Source: Companilactobacillus jidongensis (lineage in GTDB: Bacteria; Bacillota; Bacilli; Lactobacillales; Lactobacillaceae). From it: a DNA stretch of 64,000 nt. Positions 36,525-47,955 of this stretch are shown here, one piece after another. The notes below the pieces were generated by a model. That model was not told the DNA's origin. It was given only the letters and a program-made list of their open reading frames with translations, and did no database searches. Position 1 is the stretch's first letter, and each line of letters opens with the position of its first letter. The DNA is taken from positions 17,159-81,158 of the forward strand of contig NZ_RHOP01000011.1 of NCBI RefSeq assembly GCF_003946575.1, read 5' to 3'. Made by a program: the position numbers and the translations under genes.

Positions 36525-38774
36525 TTGGAAGAAGCAATGTTAAAAGGTTTAAATACAGAGCAACAAGAGGCTGTCCGAACTACCGAAGGTCCTTTGTTGA
36601 TCATGGCTGGTGCCGGAAGTGGTAAGACTCGAGTACTGACTCATCGAGTCGCTTATTTGATTGAAGATAAAAATGTCATGCCTTGGCATGTCCTCGCTAT
36701 CACTTTTACTAATAAGGCTGCCAAAGAAATGAAAGAAAGAATTGGAAAACTGCTCGATGAAGCAGCTGAAGACGTTTGGGTTTCGACTTTCCATTCACTC
36801 TGTGTTCGCATCTTAAGACGTGACATCGACAAAATGGGTAAGTCCAGATCGTTTACAATTTCTGATCCCTCAGAGCAACGTACTTTGATGAAGCAAATTC
36901 TTAAAAGAATGAATTTGGATCCTAAACAATATGATCCACGTGCTATTTTGGGAGCAATCAGTAATGCTAAAAATGATTTACAAACTCCGGAAGTGTTTGC
37001 TCAGAATACTAAATCTCCATTCGAACAAATCGTAGCTAATTGTTACGATGCTTACATGAAAGAAATGGAAAAAAATCAAGCCATGGATTTTGATGACTTG
37101 ATTATGCAAACAAATATATTATTTGAACAATGTCCAGATGTATTGGAATATTATCAACAAAAATTCCAATATATTCATGTGGATGAATATCAGGATACTA
37201 ATGAGGCTCAATATAAATTGGTTCAACAATTGGGTGCGAAGTATCGTAATGTTTGTGTTGTTGGTGATGCCGATCAGAGTATCTATGGCTGGCGTGGCGC
37301 TAACATAAAAAATATCATGAATTTTGAAAAAGATTATCCTGAAGCAACAACTATTAAATTGGAACAAAACTATCGTTCAACCAAGACGATTTTGGATGCT
37401 GCGAATGAGGTTATCAATAATAATACTGAAAGAAAACCTAAGAAACTCTGGACTGATAATGCTAGTGGTGATGATATTAATTTTTATCGTGGCCAAAACG
37501 AGTCAGATGAAGCATTGTATGTTATTTCTCAAATCAGAGATTTAGTATTGAAGAATTATAACTATGGTGATTTTGCTATTCTGTATCGTACTAATGCTCA
37601 GTCACGTACATTTGAAGAGAAGCTTCTTCAAGCAAATATTCCTTATAAGATAATTGGTGGACATAAGTTCTATGATCGTAAGGAAATTAAAGATATCATG
37701 GCTTATCTAAGGTTAGTTGCGAACCCAGATGATTCAATGAGTTTTCAACGAATTATTAACAGTCCTAAGCGTGGTATTGGACCAGGAACAATCGAAAAAT
37801 TACAAGCATATGCAGATGAACACAGTTGGTCACTACTAGAGGCAGCTCAAAATATTGAGTTGTCATCTTTAGCCGCCAAACCAAGAAAAACCTTTGCAGA
37901 ATTTGCTAAAGTTATCGATGACCTATCAAATGAAGCAAAAACTATTTCGATGACTGATTTGATGGACCACTTGCTTGATAAATCAGGTTATGTGGAAGAA
38001 TTAAGAACTCAGAATAATCTTGAATCACAGTCACGAATTGAAAATATTGAGGAACTTTTAACTGTTACAACACAATTTGATTCAGCTTATGAACCAGATC
38101 CAGAATTAGATGAATCTAGACTTGAAGCATTCTTAACGGAATTGTCTCTAGTCAGTGATCAAGATGAACTGGAAGAAAATCAGCAAGAAGTTACTTTGAT
38201 GACATTGCATGCTGCCAAGGGACTAGAGTTCCCAGTGGTCTTCTTAGTTGGTATGGAAGAAGGTATCTTCCCACTTGGACGAGCACTGATGAAGCAAGAA
38301 GAACTAGAAGAAGAACGTCGTCTAGCATACGTTGGTATCACTCGTGCCGAAAAGAAGCTTTATTTAACTAATGCATATAGCCGTATGTTATATGGACGTT
38401 TACAAAGTAATCAGGTTTCTCGCTTTGTTGAAGAAATTGGTGATGAACATATTAATTGGGTCAACAAGAATGCCGGTGGAGTTACCACTTCGAAGACAAA
38501 CAAGGTTTCGGAAGAGTCACCATTTGTTAAGCGTCGTCGTCAATCAGCCTTTCATTCTAGCTACAAAGTCGATGAGGCTCAAAAAGCCAATGGTGCTCAA
38601 GGTGCTGAAAATATCAGTTGGAATATTGGCGATAAGGTTGAGCATAAGAAGTGGGGTCAAGGTACAGTCGTTAAAGTAAATGGCTCTGGTAAGAATGCTG
38701 AACTTGATGTTGCTTTTAATAATGAAGGAATCAAACGTTTATTAGCCGAATTTGCTCCTATAAAAAAAGCCTAA
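36525..38774 (+). CDS. pcrA: ATP-dependent DNA helicase PcrA (UvrD/Rep family)
   Basis: 749 aa, superfamily 1A helicase, 3'-5', acting in repair and in removing RecA and replication blocks. Walker A AGAGSGKT is at residues 28-35. Motif Ia is ITFTNKAAKEM, motif II VDEYQDTN, motif III GDADQSIYGWRGA, motif IV QNYRSTKTIL, motif V LMTLHAAKGLEFPVVF and motif VI RRLAYVGITRAE. The C-terminal tudor-like tail (GDKVEHKKWGQGTVV) binds RNA polymerase. The start is TTG 36525, with GAAGGAG 7 nt upstream. First gene of a conserved Gram-positive block with ligA and camS. Confidence 0.96.
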   Translation: MEEAMLKGLNTEQQEAVRTTEGPLLIMAGAGSGKTRVLTHRVAYLIEDKNVMPWHVLAITFTNKAAKEMKERIGKLLDEAAEDVWVSTFHSLCVRILRRDIDKMGKSRSFTISDPSEQRTLMKQILKRMNLDPKQYDPRAILGAISNAKNDLQTPEVFAQNTKSPFEQIVANCYDAYMKEMEKNQAMDFDDLIMQTNILFEQCPDVLEYYQQKFQYIHVDEYQDTNEAQYKLVQQLGAKYRNVCVVGDADQSIYGWRGANIKNIMNFEKDYPEATTIKLEQNYRSTKTILDAANEVINNNTERKPKKLWTDNASGDDINFYRGQNESDEALYVISQIRDLVLKNYNYGDFAILYRTNAQSRTFEEKLLQANIPYKIIGGHKFYDRKEIKDIMAYLRLVANPDDSMSFQRIINSPKRGIGPGTIEKLQAYADEHSWSLLEAAQNIELSSLAAKPRKTFAEFAKVIDDLSNEAKTISMTDLMDHLLDKSGYVEELRTQNNLESQSRIENIEELLTVTTQFDSAYEPDPELDESRLEAFLTELSLVSDQDELEENQQEVTLMTLHAAKGLEFPVVFLVGMEEGIFPLGRALMKQEELEEERRLAYVGITRAEKKLYLTNAYSRMLYGRLQSNQVSRFVEEIGDEHINWVNKNAGGVTTSKTNKVSEESPFVKRRRQSAFHSSYKVDEAQKANGAQGAENISWNIGDKVEHKKWGQGTVVKVNGSGKNAELDVAFNNEGIKRLLAEFAPIKKA

Positions 38775-38789
38775 TAATTTAAGAGGTGA

Positions 38790-40814
<2,025 letters not shown>

Positions 40815-40825
40815 GAGAAAAAGTT

Positions 40826-41959
40826 TTGAAAAAATTCGTAAAAGCTACAGCACTGGTATTGATGTGCTCACTTCTTTTGACTGCCTGTGGTAATTTACAA
40901 GATTCAAGTTTGTCATCAGGTAGTAGTGACAGCAGTAAGAGTACAGTTCAAACGGCTAGTTCATCTGATTCTAGTTCTTATGATGTTTTGATGAGCAATG
41001 GAAAATATAAAACAAGTTCAATCTCAGGAATTACGGCAGCTGATAATAGTAATCAGTTCAATAGCCGTAGTTTTGAAAGTGGCTTATTGAATTTGTCTAA
41101 GAATCAATTCTCAACGAATTCATATGTTTTCCAAGAAGGTCAAGTCTTATCGTCATCAACTGTTACTAATTGGCTTGGACGTAAGTCGAGTAAAAACTCG
41201 ACTGGTTTGAATCCAGCATCTAATGGGTCCACAAGTCCAACTAAGAGAGCACCAATGTATTTCCAACAAATGCTTGAAGAAGATTATCTTCAAAAGCAAA
41301 ATGGTAAATATAAATTAGCTGGTATTTCAATCGGTATTGCAATGAACAAAATCGATTATTATCAAAAGAAGCAGTATGGTGCGACATACAGCACTACAAT
41401 CAGCCAAGAGGAACAAAAGTCCGAAGGTGAGCGTGTTGCCAAAGAAGTTGTTAAACGACTTCGCAAAATGAGCAATGTTGGAAATATTCCTATTGTTGTT
41501 GGTCTATATTCAGTTGCTCCTGAAGATACATTGGTTGGTGGTACTTACTTCCAATACTCAGTAAGTAAAAGTGCAGATGTTGGTAGTTGGAAGACATTGA
41601 ATTACAAGAATCAAGTTCTACCAACAGTTAATAATGAAACAGCAATTAATAGTGGCGACTCGGATGCCTTTGCTAACTTTAAGGATAATATTCAAGGTTA
41701 TTTCCCTAATATATCCGGTGTAACAGCAGAAGCTCACTATGATGGTACAAGTTTGAAGTCAATGGATATTACAGTTAATACTCAGTTTGATGGTTTGGCT
41801 CAAATTACAAGTTTTACACAATTTGTTCAACAAAGCGCCTCGAAGTATCTACCATCTGATGCAAATTTGGATATTAATATTCAAACTGTTGATAGTCAGC
41901 AATCAGTTGTTACACGTACTGATGGTAAGTTCTTGTCACATGTTTATAACGCAGATTAA
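40826..41959 (+). CDS. camS: CamS-family lipoprotein (sex pheromone precursor homologue)
   Basis: 377 aa. TTG start with GGAGAA upstream. The lipoprotein signal (KKFVKATALVLM) ends in the lipobox SLLLTAC, giving a membrane-anchored surface protein. A Ser-rich linker (residues 25-55) precedes the CamS domain, with SRSFESGLLNLSKNQF, VTNWLGRKS, IGIAMNKIDYYQ and EVVKRLRKM. In Enterococcus the released signal-peptide fragment of CamS is the cAM373 pheromone; the corresponding stretch here is CSLLLTA. The protein's own function is undefined. It sits in the conserved position between ligA and gatC. Confidence 0.92.
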   Translation: MKKFVKATALVLMCSLLLTACGNLQDSSLSSGSSDSSKSTVQTASSSDSSSYDVLMSNGKYKTSSISGITAADNSNQFNSRSFESGLLNLSKNQFSTNSYVFQEGQVLSSSTVTNWLGRKSSKNSTGLNPASNGSTSPTKRAPMYFQQMLEEDYLQKQNGKYKLAGISIGIAMNKIDYYQKKQYGATYSTTISQEEQKSEGERVAKEVVKRLRKMSNVGNIPIVVGLYSVAPEDTLVGGTYFQYSVSKSADVGSWKTLNYKNQVLPTVNNETAINSGDSDAFANFKDNIQGYFPNISGVTAEAHYDGTSLKSMDITVNTQFDGLAQITSFTQFVQQSASKYLPSDANLDINIQTVDSQQSVVTRTDGKFLSHVYNAD

Positions 41960-41983
41960 AAGATAGTTTAAAGGAGAAATTTA

Positions 41984-42283
41984 ATGATTTCAAAAGATGA
42001 AATTTTACATGTTGCTGAATTAGCAAACCTAAAATTAAAAAATGATGAAGTCGATGACTTTGTAAGTCAACTAGGTAGAATCGTTGATATGGAAAGTAAT
42101 TTGGCTAGTGTTAATACTGATGGTGTTGAACCTACATACAATATGGGAGATACAAATACTACTTTCCGTGAAGATAAAGGTATTCGCACTCAAACTAGAG
42201 AGCAAATGTTTGAAAATGTTCCTGAATCTGAAGATAACTTGATCAAGGTTCCAACAATTGTTGACAAGGAGGACGACGAATAG
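41984..42283 (+). CDS. gatC: Asp/Glu-tRNA amidotransferase subunit C
   Basis: 99 aa. Small subunit that wraps around GatA and stabilises the GatCAB complex, which converts Glu-tRNA(Gln) and Asp-tRNA(Asn) to the amidated forms. The N-terminus ([16 protein letters not shown]) and the [18 protein letters not shown] region are family-typical. Its stop overlaps the GTG of gatA (TAGTG). First of three coupled genes. Confidence 0.95.
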   Translation: MISKDEILHVAELANLKLKNDEVDDFVSQLGRIVDMESNLASVNTDGVEPTYNMGDTNTTFREDKGIRTQTREQMFENVPESEDNLIKVPTIVDKEDDE

Positions 42284-43740
42284 TGAATTACTTAAACGAA
42301 AGTATCGATTCATTGCACAAGAAGTTAGCTGCTAAAGAAATAACTTCAAAAGAACTAACTGATCAAACATTGAACGATATGAAAGATAAAGAAAAAGATA
42401 TTTCTGCTTTTATCACCGTCAATGATAATGCGGTTAAAGACGCTGAAAAAGTTGACCAAGCAGGTATCAATGGTCCACTATCTGGTATTCCTATTGCTAT
42501 CAAAGATAATATTGTAAGTAATGGTATCAAGACAACAGCCGCAAGTAAGATTCTTTATAACTTCATGCCTGTTTATAGTGCAACTGTTCTAGAGAAGCTT
42601 GAAGCTGCCGGTGCTATCAATATTGGTAAGACAAACATGGATGAATTCGCTATGGGTTCATCAACTGAAACATCATTCTTTGGTGATACACACAATCCTT
42701 GGGACTTCGAAAAAGTTCCCGGTGGTTCTTCAGGTGGTTCTGCAGCTGCCGTTGCTTCTGGCGAAGTAGTTGCTGCATTGGGTACAGATACAGGTGGTTC
42801 AATTCGTCAACCAGCTGCTTTCAATGGTATTTTTGGTATCAAACCAACTTATGGTCGTGTATCTCGTTGGGGTGTTATCGCCTTTGCATCAAGTCTTGAC
42901 CAAGTCGGTGTTATGTCAAAACGTGTTGAAGATTCAGCCACTGTTCTTTCGATTATTGCCGGACATGATGAACATGACAGTACTAGTTCCGAGAAGGAAG
43001 TTCCTGACTATCGTGCTAATTTGAACAAAGATATGACAGGTGTAAGAATTGCAGTTCCTAAGGAATTCTGGCATGAAGGTACTAACCCTGAGATCATCAA
43101 ACAAATCAATGCTGCTATCGATACATACAAAGAAATGGGCGCAACTGTTGATGAAGTAAGTCTCCCAGCTTTGAAGCATGCGGTTGAAGTTTACTACGTA
43201 CTTGCATCTAGTGAAGCCTCATCTAACTTGCAAAGATACGATGGTGTTCGTTATGGATTCCGTGCTAAGGATGTTAAGAACATCAAAGACCTATTCGTTA
43301 ACTCAAGATCAGAAGGTTTTGGTGACGAAATCAAACGTCGTATCATGTTAGGTACATTTGCCTTGTCTGCTGGTGCCTACGATGCATACTTCAAGAAGGC
43401 CGCTCAAGTAAGAACATTGTTCATTGAAGAAATGGGCAAAGTTCTAGAAGATCACGATTTGATCATGGGACCTTCAACAACAAGTACTGCTTTCAAGATC
43501 GGTGATAAGATCGATGACCCTCTAGCAATGTACATGAATGATATTCTAACTATTCCTGCTAACTTAGCTGGACTTCCAGCTGCTTCTGTTCCAACAGGAT
43601 TGGCTGATGGTATGCCAGTTGGGTTACAGATTATTGCTAAACCGTTTAACGAACAAGCAATCTTTAATGCTGCTTATGCATTACAAGAACAAAATAAATT
43701 TTACGAACAAATACCAACTGCATTAAAGGGGGAAGACTAA
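42283..43740 (+). CDS. gatA: Asp/Glu-tRNA amidotransferase subunit A
   Basis: 485 aa, amidase-signature enzyme that hydrolyses Gln or Asn and passes ammonia to GatB. The Ser-cisSer-Lys triad is visible: Lys in [10 protein letters not shown] (near residue 79), and the serines in [16 protein letters not shown] and [17 protein letters not shown] start with AAGGAGG; the start overlaps gatC and the stop overlaps gatB (TAATG). Confidence 0.97.
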   Translation: MNYLNESIDSLHKKLAAKEITSKELTDQTLNDMKDKEKDISAFITVNDNAVKDAEKVDQAGINGPLSGIPIAIKDNIVSNGIKTTAASKILYNFMPVYSATVLEKLEAAGAINIGKTNMDEFAMGSSTETSFFGDTHNPWDFEKVPGGSSGGSAAAVASGEVVAALGTDTGGSIRQPAAFNGIFGIKPTYGRVSRWGVIAFASSLDQVGVMSKRVEDSATVLSIIAGHDEHDSTSSEKEVPDYRANLNKDMTGVRIAVPKEFWHEGTNPEIIKQINAAIDTYKEMGATVDEVSLPALKHAVEVYYVLASSEASSNLQRYDGVRYGFRAKDVKNIKDLFVNSRSEGFGDEIKRRIMLGTFALSAGAYDAYFKKAAQVRTLFIEEMGKVLEDHDLIMGPSTTSTAFKIGDKIDDPLAMYMNDILTIPANLAGLPAASVPTGLADGMPVGLQIIAKPFNEQAIFNAAYALQEQNKFYEQIPTALKGED

Positions 43741-45170
43741 TGAACTTTGAAACAACTATTGGTCTAGAAGTCCACGTTGAATTAAAGACTAAATCAAAAA
43801 TGTTTAGTCCTTCACCAGTTGCTTATGGTGCTGAATCAAATATTAATACCAATGTTATTGATTTTGGTTTTCCAGGAACATTACCAACTGTTAATAAAGA
43901 AGGATATCGTTTAGGTGTTATGGTTGCTCTTGCATTGAATGCCAAAATAGAAAATCATACACACTTTGATCGTAAAAACTATTTCTATCCAGATAATCCT
44001 AAGGCCTATCAATTAACACAAAGTGAAAAACCACTTGGTCATGATGGTTATATTGAAATTGAAGTTGATGGCAAGAAGAAGAAAATCGGTATTGCTGAAC
44101 TTCATGTCGAAGAAGATGCTGGTAAGAATACCCACGGTAACAATGGTTATTCATACGTCGATTTGAACCGTCAAGGTACACCACTTATCGAAATCGTTTC
44201 AAAGGCTGATATGCATTCTCCTGAAGAAGCTTACCAATACCTTGAAAAGCTACGTCAAATCGTTCAATTTACCGGAGCATCTGACGTTAAGATGGAAGAA
44301 GGTTCAATGCGTGTTGATACTAATATCTCTATCACACCAGCCGGATCAGATACTTATGGTACTAAAGTCGAACTAAAGAACCTTAACTCATTTAACTATG
44401 TCAAACTTGGTTTGGCATATGAAGAAAAGCGTCAGGCTGCTGTCCTAAAGAATGGCGGTAAGATCGAACAAGAAACAAGACGTTTTGATGAGAAAACAGG
44501 TGAAACTGCATTGATGCGTGTTAAATCTGGTGCAGATGATTATCGTTATTTCCCAGAACCAGATCTTCCTGACTTTGAAATCAAGCCAGAATGGATCGAA
44601 GAGATCAAGTCACAATTGCCAGAACCAGCTGACGAGCGTCGTGCACGTTATATTAATGAATTAGGTATTCCTGAATACGATGCTGGTGTTTTAACTGATA
44701 CTAAGGAAATGTCAGATTTCTTCGATGAAGCTGTTCGTTTTGGTGCAAATCCAAAACTTATTTCTAACTGGTTGATGGGTGAAGTTAATGCGTTCTTAAA
44801 TGAAAAGAAGGTTGGCTTATTAGATACTAAGTTGACACCAGAACATTTATCAACGATGATTAAGTTGATTTCTGACGGAACTATTTCTTCTAAGATCGCC
44901 AAAAAGGTCTTCCAAGAAACAATCAGTAATGGAACAGAGCCAGAAGGATGGGTCAAAGAAAAGGGACTTGTTCAAGAATCAGATCCAGCTGTATTGAAGC
45001 CAATGATCATGGATATTTTGGATAATAACCAACAATCAATCGATGACTTCAAGAATGGTAAGGATCGTGCCGTTGGTTTCTTAGTTGGACAAATTATGAA
45101 ACAAACACACGGACAAGCTAACCCTAAGGTTGTTAATAAGATCCTAATGGCTGAGCTTAATAGTCGTTAG
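43740..45170 (+). CDS. gatB: Asp/Glu-tRNA amidotransferase subunit B
   Basis: 476 aa. Carries the kinase/amidation site: it phosphorylates the tRNA-bound Glu or Asp and amidates it with ammonia from GatA. The N-terminus [19 protein letters not shown], then [40 protein letters not shown] and [13 protein letters not shown] are the catalytic core. The C-terminal YqeY-like domain ([18 protein letters not shown]) binds tRNA. Consistent with the tRNA-Gln at 9993, no glutaminyl-tRNA synthetase is seen in the window. Confidence 0.97.
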   Translation: MNFETTIGLEVHVELKTKSKMFSPSPVAYGAESNINTNVIDFGFPGTLPTVNKEGYRLGVMVALALNAKIENHTHFDRKNYFYPDNPKAYQLTQSEKPLGHDGYIEIEVDGKKKKIGIAELHVEEDAGKNTHGNNGYSYVDLNRQGTPLIEIVSKADMHSPEEAYQYLEKLRQIVQFTGASDVKMEEGSMRVDTNISITPAGSDTYGTKVELKNLNSFNYVKLGLAYEEKRQAAVLKNGGKIEQETRRFDEKTGETALMRVKSGADDYRYFPEPDLPDFEIKPEWIEEIKSQLPEPADERRARYINELGIPEYDAGVLTDTKEMSDFFDEAVRFGANPKLISNWLMGEVNAFLNEKKVGLLDTKLTPEHLSTMIKLISDGTISSKIAKKVFQETISNGTEPEGWVKEKGLVQESDPAVLKPMIMDILDNNQQSIDDFKNGKDRAVGFLVGQIMKQTHGQANPKVVNKILMAELNSR

Positions 45171-45183
45171 TGAGGAGAAGTAT

Positions 45184-46170
45184 ATGCGAGCAAGGTTGAT
45201 TTACAATCCTACCTCAGGCCACGAGACACTGAGAAATAATGTAGGGGATATTTTAAATATACTTGAAGAAGCCGGCTATGAAGCCAGCGCCTTTCGTACG
45301 ACTCCAACTAAGAATTCAGCTCAAGATGAAGCTAATCGTGTCGCCAAAGAAGGATTTGATCTAATCATTGCCGCCGGTGGTGATGGAACAATCAACGAAG
45401 TAGTTAATGGTATTGCTGGTTTGGACAAACGTCCGGAATTAGCCATTATTCCTGCTGGAACGACCAATGATTATGCTCGTGCGTTGAAGATACCTCGTGA
45501 TGACGTTGTTGAAGCAGCCAAAGTTATTTTGAAGAAGCAAAAATTACCAGTTGATATTGGAAAAGCTGGCGATAATTATTTCATCAACATTGCTGGTGGT
45601 GGCTCGATGACTGAGTTGACCTATGAAGTTCCTTCAGCTTATAAATCAATTCTCGGTTATCTAGCGTACTTGGTTAAGGGTGCAGAAATGTTACCTCGAA
45701 TCAATCCTATTGATATGCACATCGAATATGACGATGGTGTCTTCGATGGCAAAGCCACGATGTTCTTAATTGGATTGACTAATTCAATTGGTGGCATGGA
45801 ACAGATTGCCCCTAACTCAGTTATCGGCGACGGAACATTTTCACTGATTATTGTCAAAGAAACAAATCTTCGTGACTTAGTTCATTTGATTGCATTGGTA
45901 TTGAATGGCGGTCGTCATGTGTATAATCCTAAGATTATTTACACCAAGACTAAGAAGCTATCTGTTAAGGCAAATGATACCAACCGTATCATGGTCAATC
46001 TTGATGGCGAGTATGGTGGGGATGCTCCGATGGAGTTTACTAACATGCATGCACATTTGAATATTTATGCTAATGTTGACTCAATTCCACTTAAGGCAAT
46101 CGACACTTCATCGATGGATGAAAAAGATGCCGGAGAAAAGATCATTGAAGAAGAGAAGAAATTAGATTAG
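45184..46170 (+). CDS. dagK: Diacylglycerol kinase (DagK/DgkB family)
   Basis: 328 aa, soluble lipid kinase that returns diacylglycerol released during lipoteichoic acid synthesis to phosphatidic acid. The N-terminal IYNPTSGHE, the catalytic GGDGTINEVVNG and PAGTTNDYARAL are the diagnostic motifs, and the C-terminal LDGEYGGDAP segment binds metal. It is 13 nt after gatB and may share its mRNA. A terminator follows at 46188. Its presence fits the LTA-modifying enzymes proposed elsewhere in the window. Confidence 0.94.
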   Translation: MRARLIYNPTSGHETLRNNVGDILNILEEAGYEASAFRTTPTKNSAQDEANRVAKEGFDLIIAAGGDGTINEVVNGIAGLDKRPELAIIPAGTTNDYARALKIPRDDVVEAAKVILKKQKLPVDIGKAGDNYFINIAGGGSMTELTYEVPSAYKSILGYLAYLVKGAEMLPRINPIDMHIEYDDGVFDGKATMFLIGLTNSIGGMEQIAPNSVIGDGTFSLIIVKETNLRDLVHLIALVLNGGRHVYNPKIIYTKTKKLSVKANDTNRIMVNLDGEYGGDAPMEFTNMHAHLNIYANVDSIPLKAIDTSSMDEKDAGEKIIEEEKKLD

Positions 46171-46187
46171 AATATAGAACTATGAAT

Positions 46188-46226
46188 AAAAGGGAAGCTG
46201 AGACATTAGTACCAGCTACCCTTTTT
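46188..46226 (+). terminator. Terminator after dagK
   Basis: AAAAGGGaAGCTG / CAGCTaCCCTTTTT stem with a 12-nt loop. Confidence 0.82.
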
Positions 46227-46244
46227 CTATGCAAAGGATGAAAT

Positions 46245-47600
46245 ATGGAAAAACCAAACATAAAAAAGAATGACAAATTAGAATTAACGATCCAGGATCT
46301 ATCATACGAAGGCAAAGGTGTAGCCAAAGTTGATGATTTCACATTATTCGTTGACAATGCCCTACCTGGTGAAGTGGTCAATGCTGTTATCCTAAAAGTA
46401 GGTAAGAGTTATGGATTCGCTAAGGCTTTGGACATCATCAAGAAGTCACCCGATCGCGTTGAAGACATTGATAATGTCTATGTTAGAACAGGAATTGCTC
46501 CATTGAGCCATTTGAAGTATTCAGAACAATTGAAGTTCAAACAAAAGCAACTTCAAATCGACTTCCAAAAAGCTAGATTGGATATTGATGTCAACGAAAC
46601 ACTTGGAATGGAAGATCCATTCCACTATCGTAATAAAGCACAAGTACCAGTTCGCCAAATCGATGGTAAATTGACGTCAGGATTTTATCGCAGACATTCA
46701 CATGATCTTGTTCCAATGGAAGACTATTTGATTCAAGATCCTAAGATCGACGCTGAGATCAAACGTGTTCGTGATATTTTGCGTAATTACAACGTCCGTG
46801 GTTTCGAAGAATCTCAGAACAAGGGACAAATTCGTACAATCATGGTTCGCCGTGCATACTACACTGGTCAAATGATGGTTGTCTTGGTGTCACGTGTTCG
46901 TGATATTTCACATTACAAGGAAATTGCTGCAGATATTATGACTAACACAGAAGTTAAGTCATTGTACTTAAACATCAATTCTAAAACTACTAACGTAATT
47001 TTGGGTCGAGACATGATGTTGTTAGCCGGTAGTCCTTATATTGATGATGAGCTTCTTGGACACACATATAGAATTTCACCACGTTCTTTCTACCAAGTTA
47101 ATCCCACACAAACACAACGTTTGTACAAGTTAGCAGTTGATAAGGCTGAGCTAACTGGTAAAGAAACAGTTGTCGATGCTTATTCAGGTATTGGTACAAT
47201 TGGTTTGTCATTAGCTGACAAAGCTAAGCACGTTACTGGCATTGAAATGGTCGCTGATGCTGTGAATGATGCTAAACAAAATGCTGAAATCAATGGAATT
47301 GAAAATGCTGATTTCATCGTTGGTAAGACTGAAACAGTCTTGAACCAATGGGCAAAAGATAATAAAAAGGTTGATGTGTTGATGGTTGATCCTCCTCGTA
47401 AGGGATTGGATAATTCATTGATCGAATCAATCAATAACATCAAGCCTAAGAGTATTGTCTATATCAGTTGTAATCCTGCCACTTTAGCAAGAGATTTGAA
47501 ATTATTGAGTGATACTTACGAAATTGGTGATGCAACACCGGTTGATATGTTCCCAATGACAAATCATATAGAATCCGTAACAAAATTAACTAGAAAATGA
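46245..47600 (+). CDS. rlmD: 23S rRNA (uracil-5-)-methyltransferase RlmD/RumA family
   Basis: 451 aa. An N-terminal TRAM domain (LTIQDLSYEGKGVAKVDDF) precedes a SAM-dependent methyltransferase domain: VVDAYSGIGTIGLSLAD binds SAM, VDPPRKGLD is motif IV, and the catalytic nucleophile is Cys in VYISCNPATLARDL. It makes m5U in 23S rRNA. The cysteines that hold the 4Fe-4S cluster of E. coli RumA are absent; the region reads IAPLSHLKYSEQLKFKQ. Loss of the cluster is seen in other lactobacillar paralogs as far as I recall. Ribosome site AAAGGATGA; stands alone between two terminators. Confidence 0.92.
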   Translation: MEKPNIKKNDKLELTIQDLSYEGKGVAKVDDFTLFVDNALPGEVVNAVILKVGKSYGFAKALDIIKKSPDRVEDIDNVYVRTGIAPLSHLKYSEQLKFKQKQLQIDFQKARLDIDVNETLGMEDPFHYRNKAQVPVRQIDGKLTSGFYRRHSHDLVPMEDYLIQDPKIDAEIKRVRDILRNYNVRGFEESQNKGQIRTIMVRRAYYTGQMMVVLVSRVRDISHYKEIAADIMTNTEVKSLYLNINSKTTNVILGRDMMLLAGSPYIDDELLGHTYRISPRSFYQVNPTQTQRLYKLAVDKAELTGKETVVDAYSGIGTIGLSLADKAKHVTGIEMVADAVNDAKQNAEINGIENADFIVGKTETVLNQWAKDNKKVDVLMVDPPRKGLDNSLIESINNIKPKSIVYISCNPATLARDLKLLSDTYEIGDATPVDMFPMTNHIESVTKLTRK

Positions 47601-47602
47601 TC

Positions 47603-47647
47603 AATAGTGAGATTAAGGCTAAAAGGCCTTGACCTCACTATTTTTTT
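47603..47647 (+). terminator. Terminator of rlmD
   Basis: AATAGTGAG / CTCACTATT outer stem with an inner AAGGC / GCCTT stem, followed by seven T. Confidence 0.9.
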
Positions 47648-47689
47648 ACTTCAAAATATAGTTAAGAACTAATTCTGAGGGGGATTATT

Positions 47690-47887
47690 TTGGGACGTAC
47701 TGTTGTAGCAATCGGAATGTTAGTTATTGCATTTTGGCAATTATTCGCTTCTATTGGATACTTTACTGTACCTAATGATAGCGTATCCAAAAAAATAGTT
47801 ATATTTGACTGGCTAGCATCTTGGTTTGGCCTTGTTGGTGGATCAATGTTTGTGGGGGCTATTTATATACTTATGGATGCCTTTTAA
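47690..47887 (+). CDS. 65-aa protein with two membrane spans
   Basis: TTG start with a strong GAGGGGGA ribosome site. Helix 1 covers about residues 4-26 (VAIGMLVIAFWQLFASIGYF) and helix 2 about 42-62 (WLASWFGLVGGSMFVGAIYI), joined by a short charged loop (PNDSVSKKIV). No double-glycine leader and no cysteine, so it is not an obvious pheromone or bacteriocin. I do not recognise the family. It is convergent with the AgrC-like kinase gene and shares a bidirectional terminator with it. Confidence 0.65.
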   Translation: MGRTVVAIGMLVIAFWQLFASIGYFTVPNDSVSKKIVIFDWLASWFGLVGGSMFVGAIYILMDAF

Positions 47888-47921
47888 CTTACCATTTTAT
47901 GTAAGCGCTTCACTAAAAAAC

Positions 47922-47955
47922 AAAAAAATAAAGGAACTTGAATTCCTTTATTTTT
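47922..47955. terminator. Bidirectional terminator between the 65-aa gene and kinase 2
   Basis: AAAAATAAAGGAA / TTCCTTTATTTTT stem with loop CTTGAA; the kinase stop codon is in the right arm. Confidence 0.85.

Noticed and set aside
41164..41240. Possible repeat or hairpin region within camS
   Set aside because: Ser/Asn-rich coding sequence with simple codon repetition; explained by the lipoprotein linker.
47900..47912. TGTAAGCGCTTCA as a cre site
   Set aside because: Also one base short, and it lies between two convergent genes where it controls no promoter.
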